Source: Zerene cesonia (Eukaryota > Arthropoda > Insecta > Lepidoptera > Pieridae). From it: DNA of 64,000 bases. Below the pieces are notes generated by a model. The model was not told where the DNA came from, did not search any database, and was given only the letters and a program-made list of their open reading frames with translations. Positions 1 through 9,600 of this stretch are shown here, piece by piece. The DNA is taken from assembly GCF_012273895.1 (NCBI RefSeq), contig NW_024045132.1, positions 2,666,001-2,730,000 on the forward strand. The letters are read 5' to 3'. Numbering within the stretch: the first letter of the stretch is position 1; each line of letters starts with the position of its first letter. A program made the translations under genes and the position numbers.

Positions 1-2
1 AG

Positions 3-98
3 GTTTCGAATAATAATAGCGATAGAGCTCAATCTGAAACTTTTTCCACTGAAATCTCGGTGCCTGTGACTGATACAGATGTAGCAGTCCAAAGCTGA
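3..98 (+). CDS. possible 3'-terminal coding exon of an upstream gene (partial)
   Basis: From base 3 one plus-strand frame stays open for 31 codons and ends at TGA (96-98). The other two plus frames are less convincing; one stops at base 13. The peptide is polar and rich in Ser, Thr and Val, ending DTDVAVQS, without a recognisable domain. An AATAAA lies at 377-382, a plausible distance downstream. The window edge removes everything upstream, so family and function cannot be named. It could also be chance open sequence. Confidence 0.35.
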   Translation, partial: VSNNNSDRAQSETFSTEISVPVTDTDVAVQS

Positions 99-376
99 AT
101 GAAATATGTTAATGTATTATTATTTTAATTAAGAACATGTACAGGTTATGTTAGTTAGCTATTCCAATTAAATGATATATAACAATTATAGTGTTGTCTT
201 GTTCTCATTTTGATCCTATGAATGAATGAAAATGAAAGCTACGTATGTATGTACACAAAAGAAAGTTGCTTTAGAAACACAACTTCGATTTCGAATTGAA
301 CCCTACTTAAATACCCACATCTGCATAGATAGCCTGCTTCAGTCAATTCTTTATTATTATGTTTATTATGTATGCA

Positions 377-382
377 AATAAA
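377..382 (+). terminator. AATAAA polyadenylation signal
   Basis: This AATAAA hexamer is about 280 bases after the TGA of the possible terminal exon at 3-98. It fits the 3' end of that upstream gene, but AATAAA is common by chance in DNA this AT-rich. Confidence 0.3.
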
Positions 383-429
383 TCACTATACACATTGCTT
401 GTAGATTAATATTTAAATATTGAAATATC

Positions 430-720
430 TATAATGCTGGCCCGGCAAACGTTGGTATGCCTTACTTTTATCATTATGCGGTATGAAAAATAGATGTTCG
501 CCGTTTCTCACGCACGCACCTAAAATTTCATTAAAATCAGTCCAGTCGTTTCGGAGAAGTATGGTAACTTACAGTGACACGAGAATTTTAGATATATACA
601 TACATATATACAGAGATAAATGAGTAGGTAATAATAATATTCAGTCAGATGATCTTGCATAACATTATGCATTAATTTATGCACAATCACAGATCAATTG
701 ACAGTTGATCATCTGATAAT
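430..720. repeat. interspersed-repeat tail followed by a foldback
   Basis: The stretch around 515-575 (TTTCATTAAAATCAGTCCAG, then TCGTTTCGGAGAAGTATGG) resembles the widespread lepidopteran element tail of the type 'aaatttcat..aaaatcggt..agtttcggag'. A short TATA-rich tail follows at 590-612. Next comes a foldback whose arms TCAGATGATC (about 643-652) and GATCATCTGA (about 707-716) flank an AT-rich loop. No gene is seen between 99 and 1038 apart from this. Confidence 0.45.
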
Positions 721-1038
721 TTTATGTATAAATCACATTATTTACGAACTAAATAGGTACCTATCTTCATACTTATCTCCAAGTCATGATACAGGAAAAA
801 GTATAACCAATATGTTTACATAACAATAAAGTAGGGTTAGAAAATTTGTTCAGTTTATTAGTTTTTCATGACAATTGAAATCAATGTTAAAGAATTCTAC
901 CTTAGTGTTATACTACTGTTTCATGGTATCATAAGATTTTTATGATGCATTTAAGGAGTTGGGCAATGAAAAGATTGCTTTAGCTATAGATATTTATTTT
1001 GAAATAAGATTACACTTTCATTCTTCACTGTATGACAA

Positions 1039-3291
1039 TTATGCATTCTTTGCAAGTGTTTCGGCCTTAGCAACTACTTCTTCAATAGGTCCAACCATGT
1101 AGAAGGCAACCTCAGGAAGGTGGTCATATTCTCCTTGCAAGATCTTTGAGAAACCTTTGATGGTCTCCTCAAGGGGTACCAATTTACCAGCATGACCTGT
1201 GAATACTTCAGCAACTTGGAAAGGTTGGGACAAGAATCTCTGGATTTTACGTGCACGTGCAACAGTCAGTTTGTCTTCCTCAGATAACTCATCCATACCC
1301 AAGATAGCAATGATATCCTGGAGGGACTTGTAGTCCTGCAGAATCTTCTGAACGCCACGTGCAACATTGTAGTGCTCAGCACCAATGATGTTGGGGTCCA
1401 TAATACGAGAGGTCGAGTCGAGGGGGTCCACAGCAGGGTAAATACCCAGCTCAGCAATAGCACGGGACAGCACAGTGGTGGCGTCCAAGTGAGCAAAGGT
1501 TGTGGCTGGGGCGGGGTCAGTCAAGTCATCGGCAGGTACATAGATAGCCTGCACTGATGTGATGGAGCCCTTCTTGGTGGTGGTGATGCGTTCCTGCATA
1601 GTACCCATGTCAGTGGCCAAAGTGGGTTGGTAACCCACAGCAGAGGGAATACGACCCAACAAGGCAGATACCTCTGAACCAGCCTGAGTGAAACGGAAAA
1701 TGTTATCAATGAAAAGCAGCACATCCTGACCCTCCTGGTCTCTGAAGTACTCAGCCACAGTCAAACCAGTCAGAGCAACACGGGCACGGGCGCCGGGAGG
1801 CTCATTCATCTGTCCGTACACAAGAGCTACCTTGGATGTCTTGTCCTTCAGAGAGATTACACCGGACTCAATCATCTCATGATACAAATCGTTACCCTCA
1901 CGGGTGCGCTCACCCACTCCGGCGAATACTGAGTAACCACCGTGAGCTTTAGCTACGNNNNNNNNNNNNNNNNNNNNNNNNNNNNNNNNNNNNNNNNNNN
2001 NNNNNNNNNNNNNNNNNNNNNNNNNNNNNNNNNNNNNNNNNNNNNNNNNNNNNNNNNNNNNNNNNNNNNNNNNNNNNNNNNNNNNNNNNNNNNNNNNNNN
2101 NNNNNNNNNNNNNNNNNNNNNNNNNNNNNNNNNNNNNNNNNNNNNNNNNNNNNNNNNNNNNNNNNNNNNNNNNNNNNNNNNNNNNNNNNNNNNNNNNNNN
2201 NNNNNNNNNNNNNNNNNNNNNNNNNNNNNNNNNNNNNNNNNNNNNNNNNNNNNNNNNNNNNNNNNNNNNNNNNNNNNNNNNNNNNNNNNNNNNNNNNNNN
2301 NNNNNNNNNNNNNNNNNNNNNNNNNNNNNNNNNNNNNNNNNNNNNNNNNNNNNNNNNNNNNNNNNNNNNNNNNNNNNNNNNNNNNNNNNNNNNNNNNNNN
2401 NNNNNNNNNNNNNNNNNNNNNNNNNNNNNNNNNNNNNNNNNNNNNNNNNNNNNNNNNNNNNNNNNNNNNNNNNNNNNNNNNNNNNNNNNNNNNNNNNNNN
2501 NNNNNNNNNNNNNNNNNNNNNNNNNNNNNNNNNNNNNNNNNNNNNNNNNNNNNNNNNNNNNNNNNNNNNNNNNNNNNNNNNNNNNNNNNNNNNNNNNNNN
2601 NNNNNNNNNNNNNNNNNNNNNNNNNNNNNNNNNNNNNNNNNNNNNNNNNNNNNNNNNNNNNNNNNNNNNNNNNNNNNNNNNNNNNNNNNNNNNNNNNNNN
2701 NNNNNNNNNNNNNNNNNNNNNNNNNNNNNNNNNNNNNNNNNNNNNNNNNNNNNNNNNNNNNNNNNNNNNNNNNNNNNNNNNNNNNNNNNNNNNNNNNNNN
2801 NNNNNNNNNNNNNNNNNNNNNNNNNNNNNNNNNNNNNNNNNNNNNNNNNNNNNNNNNNNNNNNNNNNNNNNNNNNNNNNNNNNNNNNNNNNNNNNNNNNN
2901 NNNNNNNNNNNNNNNNNNNNNNNNNNNNNNNNNNNNNNNNNNNNNNNNNNNNNNNNNCAGAGTCGAGCACGGGCTGACCGCGGACCAAACCTTCGGTACC
3001 GTCCATGGCGATGGTGCGGACGGTGTTCTCTCCTAAATGTTGCGCCACCTCAAGAACGAGCCTTGGGGATCGGTTTTGTACTTCCAAGGCATTTAGGATG
3101 GGTGGTAGATTGTCTTCGAACTGAACGTCGACGACGGCACCGATGACTGCAACTACCTTACCTTGCCCTTTGCCTGCAGCTTTGGCAGCATAATTTCTGT
3201 TTCCTGCAGAAACGGACACGATTTTTCCACATTCTGCAACAGATTTTGCAGCCAGAAGGCTGCTACCCACTCTTCCTACAGCCCCTAACAT
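1039..3291 (-). CDS. ATPsynbeta: ATP synthase subunit beta, mitochondrial, copy 1 (interrupted by a gap)
   Basis: Catalytic beta subunit of the mitochondrial F1-ATPase, which makes ATP from ADP and phosphate at the matrix side of the inner membrane. ATG is at 3291-3289 and TAA at 1041-1039. Residues 1-33 form a basic, Ser/Ala-rich targeting peptide; the mature protein begins near NYAAKAAGKGQGK. After the gap come AKAHGGYSVFAGVGERTREG, the DNIFRFTQAGSEVSALLGR segment and the C-terminal MDELSEEDKL region, all near-invariant in this family. The Walker A motif must lie in the 1000-N gap (1958-2957). Family length (about 520 residues) implies only about 290 coding bases are missing there unless an intron is present; that the frame stays open across the Ns is chance. 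No intron is visible outside the gap. It is divergently oriented to copy 2 at 18972, with UQCC1, sphingomyelinase and NMD3 between them. Confidence 0.95.
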   Translation of the reverse strand: MLGAVGRVGSSLLAAKSVAECGKIVSVSAGNRNYAAKAAGKGQGKVVAVIGAVVDVQFEDNLPPILNALEVQNRSPRLVLEVAQHLGENTVRTIAMDGTEGLVRGQPVLDSXXXXXXXXXXXXXXXXXXXXXXXXXXXXXXXXXXXXXXXXXXXXXXXXXXXXXXXXXXXXXXXXXXXXXXXXXXXXXXXXXXXXXXXXXXXXXXXXXXXXXXXXXXXXXXXXXXXXXXXXXXXXXXXXXXXXXXXXXXXXXXXXXXXXXXXXXXXXXXXXXXXXXXXXXXXXXXXXXXXXXXXXXXXXXXXXXXXXXXXXXXXXXXXXXXXXXXXXXXXXXXXXXXXXXXXXXXXXXXXXXXXXXXXXXXXXXXXXXXXXXXXXXXXXXXXXXXXXXXXXXXXXXXXXXXXXXXXXXXXXXXXXXXXXXXXXXXXXXXXXXXXXXXXXXXXXXXVAKAHGGYSVFAGVGERTREGNDLYHEMIESGVISLKDKTSKVALVYGQMNEPPGARARVALTGLTVAEYFRDQEGQDVLLFIDNIFRFTQAGSEVSALLGRIPSAVGYQPTLATDMGTMQERITTTKKGSITSVQAIYVPADDLTDPAPATTFAHLDATTVLSRAIAELGIYPAVDPLDSTSRIMDPNIIGAEHYNVARGVQKILQDYKSLQDIIAILGMDELSEEDKLTVARARKIQRFLSQPFQVAEVFTGHAGKLVPLEETIKGFSKILQGEYDHLPEVAFYMVGPIEEVVAKAETLAKNA
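1958..2957. other. assembly gap (1000 N) inside ATP synthase beta copy 1
   Basis: Exactly 1000 Ns, a nominal scaffold-gap length. It falls in the part of the gene expected to be most alike between the two copies, so the assembly may have broken on near-identical sequence. Confidence 0.98.
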
Positions 3292-4410
3292 TTTAATTTT
3301 AATTTTAATAAATGATATGCACGGGCTAGGTAAGGATTTGTCGAAAAGTAAAATTATGTAATAACCTATACCTACGATACGATATCTGCGGCAAGTCAGA
3401 TACGTATAATGTTACCACTTTTCGCTAGTCGCTACGGATACCATAAGTTTAGTAAAGGATGGCAACACATCTTATTGTAATGTCCCATCCAGACACTTCA
3501 GAGGCTACACGAGGGAACACCAGTGTGAGAATAAGGACGGTGCGCTCATATTCCCTTGAGGTAAGACCTCGCTTCGTTTCACTGTCGCTCCGGTTTGTAT
3601 AGGTTTTTCGGGCGCGAAATAAATGACGCGAAGTGGTGAGTAGAGAGAATCAACGGCGTAGCAGGTAACTAAATAAATAGTCGAGTGTGGATGGCTAGCA
3701 CTCCTGCATCCTCTACTGATCAAGACTCGTGCCAAGAGACTCTAGGGAGCGTCAGGCGAGAGTCTAGTACCGGCATAATGGCATAATCCACAGAGAAGAC
3801 TACCATTAAAAATTAACAAAGAATTTAGGGTTTATTTTGTTCCATTGCTTGGCTGGAAAACATCTCAATTTTCAAATTTGATTCTGGCACTCGCCGGCCG
3901 CTGACGCTTGGGAAAACGCATATGAAAAACAAGTTAAGACGGTCGTACAGATCATAATACTATACTAGACGGTAGGTAACATTACTGAAGTATATTCATT
4001 ATTAGAAATTTATGTAATATATGCCTTATTTCCCTAATTTTACAATGAATTAATATTCAAATCCATACATACTATCTTTACAACAATTGTGTTTTTAATT
4101 GTTATAAGAAAAGTCAAATTTCAATTCAATTCTTTTGCTGGGTGGCAATTTGTTTATGCACAGAGAAAAGTCAAAAGAATACTAATGTGTCACAAGTCAC
4201 ATTACGTTATCTGTCAAATAAAATAACACTAACCTGATAAGTTGAATGTGCAAAACGGAACGAATAAAACGAATGAGACTACGTTTCATGGAGGCAATAA
4301 TTTATAATTCCAAGTTCTAACTACAGGAATTTTAATAAATATGACTATGTTGATATAAATATTCAAATCAACATCATTATTTTATACGCAGTAATAAAAT
4401 TTGAATCAGA
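3292..4410. promoter_or_regulatory. divergent intergenic region between ATP synthase beta 1 and UQCC1
   Basis: This 1.1 kb lies between two divergent start codons, so it should hold both promoters. A GGCAACAC motif at 3461-3468 is about 170 bases upstream of the beta-subunit ATG, and CTGTCAA lies near 4210, about 200 bases upstream of UQCC1. The segment from about 3500 to 3780 is clearly GC-richer than its surroundings, with no convincing coding frame. No TATA box is evident. Confidence 0.5.
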
Positions 4411-6568
4411 ATGATAAGACGGCGATTGTTTTCTCCTGTAAGTTACCTATATATTTTTATAGGTTCCCTTGTTTTGTTTTTCTATGAAATTAAGTCTATT
4501 TTATGGTTTAATGTATTCAGAGAAACTGTAGTACAAAGATGTATTCAAAAAACTGTTCTTTTAGATTCTTCGGCAGTACACTATAAAAGGTTATGTTGAT
4601 TATGCAAGACCTTCCAATATTATTCCATGCTGTGAAGTTTTGAATCGAAGAGTACAAAGTACCGTAGCTGTTAATGAAAGTTACATTAAGAAATTTATGA
4701 AGGCGGTGGGATGGATGGATCAAGACAGAGCTGTAAATGTTCTTTTTAAAAATTCAGAAAGATCTATTAATAGATATTATTATTTTTACTCACTTTAGTA
4801 ATTTCGATTACAATTATACATTAGTCTACATTTTTTAAAGATTTTATTAACATACACCCCTTGTTAGATTTTGGCATAGGAACCTTCTTATTGATATATA
4901 AAAGATATTACTTTTTGCAATGTACAATTAATAAAATGTGTCAAAACACATTTTAAGGTGTATCCACAGCCTTATATTCAAAAGAAAAAACAAATTAAAT
5001 TACATTCATTTATGCTCACTACATTAAACATCTTTTAAAAATTATATTTCCCATTACAAATACTTAGCCTTTTTCTTTAAACAATAAAATTAAGCCAATG
5101 TATATGCATATTTTATTTCAGCGGCTTAAACTTACCGGATATTTCTTATACGAGTGTGTACCTGAAAAAATAGCTTATCAACAATGGTTTGAAGTGTTGG
5201 ACCTCCCAGACACATTTGCATCTTGGTTCATGGTTACTGAACTGCATGTATGGTTGATACTAGTTCGTTATATGGCAGAAGATGTCACTGTTACTGGAAA
5301 TAAGAAGAAATATATGAAGGGAGATGGCCACTTTGTGCGGAACTGTATTATAGAAGCACTCTGGTCAGACGTTGCTAATAGGATAAAGTTGTTAGAGGTA
5401 AGGCTTACTATATCAATTATATTATAAATACAAAAGGGCATTTGTTTGATTTATGTGTCTTGCACATCCCTATTGAAAGCTTTTATTTGGAAGGAGGCTG
5501 GGGATGTATTGATCTAATTTTTTTCAAAAAAAAATATATCTTTTCCATGAGATTTTTTTGGCTGTGTCGGATACACTGCATGTGAAAAGTTGGTTGTTAA
5601 TAAATATATTGTTAAATGCAGTTTGTAGTGTGTTGACTGTTAAAAAATTGTTTTTGGTCATTGGTCATAGTATAAATTAATATATAAAGTCTGATAATGT
5701 CTACTAAATTTATAGTTGCAATAAGAAAAAAAAAATTTGTACATGGAATTTACTTTATTTTCATGTATATGATATTAATATCTGATTTTTTAGGGTGCAA
5801 ACCCAATAATAGCCAAGAAACAAGTGACAGAATTATCAGAGCAATTTCAAGCTGCACTAGTGGGTTATGATGAAGGTTTAGATGACGATAAGGTGTTAGC
5901 CGCAGCAGTGTGGAGGAGGTTTTATTCATTGTCACATGATGTCAATGCAGAACACGTTGAAAAAATCGTGCATTTTATACGACATCAGGTAAAAACCTAT
6001 ATTATGACTTAAGGCTATCAATATTTTTTTACAACAGTGTGTACATTTTTTTTATCAATAATAATATATGTTAGAATAAAAAATGCTAAGGTTAACTATA
6101 TATATCAATTGACATATTGGCACAAAAAAAATCGTAAATATAATCTATATATATCTATGATTAATTCATTTTTAATGTTAAAATATATACAAAACTGTAG
6201 GTGTTGAAAAGTGTATGACTAAACTAATCATAGTTTTTAGACAAAATTGTACCATAGGATGTTATTGCTTCAGAGAATTTTCTCTGCATAACTCCAAGGT
6301 AATGCTGCAAACGAAAAAATATGTTTTTCTTAAATTTTACTCTGAATTCATACTGAATTTTTTTAGTTATCTCTTTGGACCATTCCTTTGCTAGTAAAAG
6401 GTTTAATCTATTATCAACTTATTATTGTTTTTAATATTAATGTGTAGAAATGAAGTTCTTTTTCTTAAAAATCGTTTTTTTTTTCAGATGGTAATCTTAG
6501 ACAAAATACCAAGTGAAGATTTAAAATGGAAGCCACAACTATCATGGTTAAGTATAGTGGATCATTAG
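4411..6568 (+). CDS. UQCC1: ubiquinol-cytochrome c reductase complex assembly factor 1 (UQCC1/Cbp3), five exons
   Basis: Mitochondrial chaperone of the Cbp3 family, needed for cytochrome b synthesis and early complex III assembly. Coding exons are 4411-4437, 4565-4732, 5122-5397, 5794-5988 and 6488-6568, all junctions in phase 0, giving 248 residues (human about 299). The signature is in exon 3, LDLPDTFASWFMVTELHVWL, and exon 4, AALVGYDEGLDDDKVLAAAVWRRF, both close to the vertebrate UQCC1 core. The first exon is 27 bases, MIRRRLFSP, basic and compatible with a mitochondrial presequence. The ATG at 4411 is followed directly by a strong GTAAGT donor. The gene is convergent with the sphingomyelinase; the two stop codons are only 82 bases apart. 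The identification rests on exons 3-4; exon 1 is the least certain part. Confidence 0.88.
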
Positions 6569-6603
6569 TTAAATAATTAAGTTATATACTGTTGAGATTT
6601 AGA

Positions 6604-6643
6604 AATAAAACGATTTAATTTATAACAGAAAAGTGCTTTTATT
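6604..6643. terminator. overlapping polyadenylation signals of UQCC1 (plus) and sphingomyelinase (minus)
   Basis: AATAAA on the plus strand at 6604-6609 is 36 bases after the UQCC1 stop. AATAAA on the minus strand (TTTATT at 6638-6643) begins 8 bases after the sphingomyelinase stop. Cleavage 10-30 bases beyond each signal would make the two mRNAs overlap at their 3' ends. Confidence 0.65.
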
Positions 6644-6650
6644 TAAACAT

Positions 6651-9600
6651 TTACGAAAAGAATAGTCTTCTTAATTCTTCACAACGCTCTCGTTCGAACA
6701 ACACAGTAACAACAACTTTGCACAGATTATCAATTTTACAGTATTCGTTACAATACGGCCATCTTGTATCACTGAGTTTTGAGTAAAAAGCGTTATAGAT
6801 ATCTAATAATGTTTTTTTGTCTGTGACCATGGAATGTACCAAGTTATTTAAGGTTGTGGGCGAAAGATCTTGGATACCATAAGTGTTCTTTAGATCGTAA
6901 AGTTGGAACCAGTGTGGCCGTTTTCCTGGAGTGAGGTTGGCTTCAGTTAAGTTGTAAATGTAACTGTTAATGCTCAATGGTTCCTGAAATGAAAATGTTT
7001 ATTCGGGAAATGTTGCTATGGAGAAAAATTCTCAGAACTTTGAACAAACTTTCTCTAAAACTAAAATAGCACTTTTAATTTGATTTAAAATGTATATGTT
7101 AGTATATTAAAGTTTATTTTTTATCTTCGGATATCCCATAAAGGAAGCGTGAATAAATAATTAAAAAAACGTGAATACATACGAAATTTTGCGGTCCAAA
7201 AGTAGCGATTTTATAATTAAGATTATAGTTTATGTATGCGGTAGCGCTACCACCGCCCCATGCTACTGCTACGGGGCTGTTGTTTTCATCGTAAAACAAT
7301 CTGAACTCGTCTGAGTGTAAGTGCCCGTTGAATTCTGCTGCTATCGTTGATTTGAATCTAAGAAAAATATTTATCTTACGATTATTTAAAAAAGTAAGTA
7401 TTAGAATTAATCACATCGAATCGTGTTAAAAACTAAATTATAGTGGAATCGTGGCAAATGCGTTGCCAAAACCTAGCTCTTTTAATTATACAAACCTTTT
7501 TTTACTTTCTTTTTTTTAAATTGCGCTTTTAATGAATCGCTCGCTATCTATATAATAAAAAAAAACATACCTATTAATAATGCGATTGTACTCGCGGGTC
7601 CAAGTATATGTCAAATCATGCACGCCAGGTGGAATGTGACTCAATATGTGCACTTTTTCACCATTTTGTTCAGCCTTGTACAGCTCACTTACAAGCCAGT
7701 CTAAGTGACGCTTAGCATCCATTGGGTCGAAAACTAACCACCTGAAATAGAAACCGAATGACTAGCTTGTCCTGGCAGGTTTCAAGGTCTGTGAATCGTT
7801 ATTTCATTAACATGTATTACTTTAACCAAATATAATATATAGCTATAGAATTCATGAAAAAGTCTACATATGTCACAAGGAGATGCTGAAACCCAGTGTT
7901 GTGCAGGAGCCTGACTGTTATTATAATACTAACGAACTGCCCTAGCTTCGAACGGATGCAATAATGCATGGTATATACATATGAACCTTCCTCTTGAATC
8001 ACTCTCATCATTCTATCTAATTAAACAAACCCCATCAAAATCTATTGCGTAGTTTTAAAGATCTAAGTAAACAGGCAAACAGACGGCGGAAAAGCAACTT
8101 TGGTATATACTAATTATGTGTTGATTAACTGACTCAACCCCTTTGGTCAACAATTACCGATCTGAGCAGTATGTTGTTTTTATTTGTAAATTTTTAATAT
8201 AAGCTAGCTTTTTTCCGTCGCTTCGCACGCGTTAATCTGGAGTAGTAATAGATATTATTATACATATAAACTTTCCTTTTGCATCACTCTGTCTATTAAA
8301 AAAAAATCCATGTAAATTCGTTGCGTAGTTTTAAAGATTTAAGCATACGTCGCTTTCTCTGTCCCTATGTCCCTAGGAGAGTGACAGAGAAAGCGACTTT
8401 GTCGTGTAGTGATATTAAAGTTGTTGGTAATTTTGATTGTGTGAGTTTGATACAGTTTTATGTGTGATTTTCGTTTGTTTTATAATAACAATAATTTTAT
8501 TTATTTCCTTTTTCTCTTCTGTTAATTGTATGTCTCTTGGAAATTCAATCTTTAGTTTCCGACTTAATTAAGTAACTGCTTTTTATGTCTATTTAAACAT
8601 ATATTACCAATTATATTTGTAGGCCACATTGTTATTAATCGAAATCACCCGCAGGCCCGGTCGTACAACCATAGAGTATTCGCCTCGTCTACGCATGGTT
8701 TCTTTTGCCTCTTCAGTCAAATACATCTCCCATTTTTTAGCCAAACCTTCATATAACCAAGTGGTGTTCATGTTTTTATCAGTTATTCTCTCTGGTGCGA
8801 ATCTGCCGACAAGCAAAGACATATGTGACATAAAATTTACAGTAGCCCATGTTGTCTCTACCTTAAAAGTAAAATTCTGAAAGTAAAAAAGCATTGAAAT
8901 AGTAATTTAGATAATTTCGCGAGGCGATTAGCTATTTTTATACAAAGCTAAATACATTACTGGTTGGTAGGTTGAGATTCGTGATTGCCAATAGTAGCTA
9001 AGACTGGGATGTGGTCGCCAAAAGTTTTTCTTATTTTTTCTACAAGGTAAAGATTCATGTCGTTGATTAATTCGTAAGTTGTTTCCCAAACATGATGGTC
9101 AATTGTGTCGCCTAAATAATAGATCATGTCAATATCCTGAAAGAGAAATAATGATCCTATTAGGTTTCTTATGTTTTTGCAGTCACAGACGACATTCACA
9201 GTTTAAACAATTTCATAGACGCGTTGTGGTGATTACGACTATGTAGTTATTTAATTCAGTTGATGATAAAGATATGGAGTCATCAACTGAATTAAATAAA
9301 GCCTTTTCTTTACTGGTGCCGATAGTTTCTGCACCTCTTTGTAATACTCTATTAAATATAAGGGTAACGGTAAGGTATGGTCATGTTTTTGACGAACTAC
9401 CTCTGCGTAGTTAGTAACCGTGACTTAAACATAGGATCGATCTCTGCCATTGAAAAATAATGTATATCTAGTAAGTATTTATCTATTGTCGGGTGCTTTT
9501 ATAATGATAAGATCGATTATCAACAAACAAGATACATATAAGTTGGTATATTTATCTCTATTTTCGATAACATATAATCTTTGTTGGTACTGAATGGCTT

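Noticed and set aside
1942..3036. Plus-strand open frame spanning the first gap
   Set aside because: Almost entirely Ns; the remaining codons are the reverse strand of ATP synthase beta.
8803..8894. Upstream extension of sphingomyelinase exon 7 using an acceptor at 8877
   Set aside because: Joining there to exon 6 gives a frameshift and stop, while the acceptor at 8803 restores NQFAPER, matching the family.
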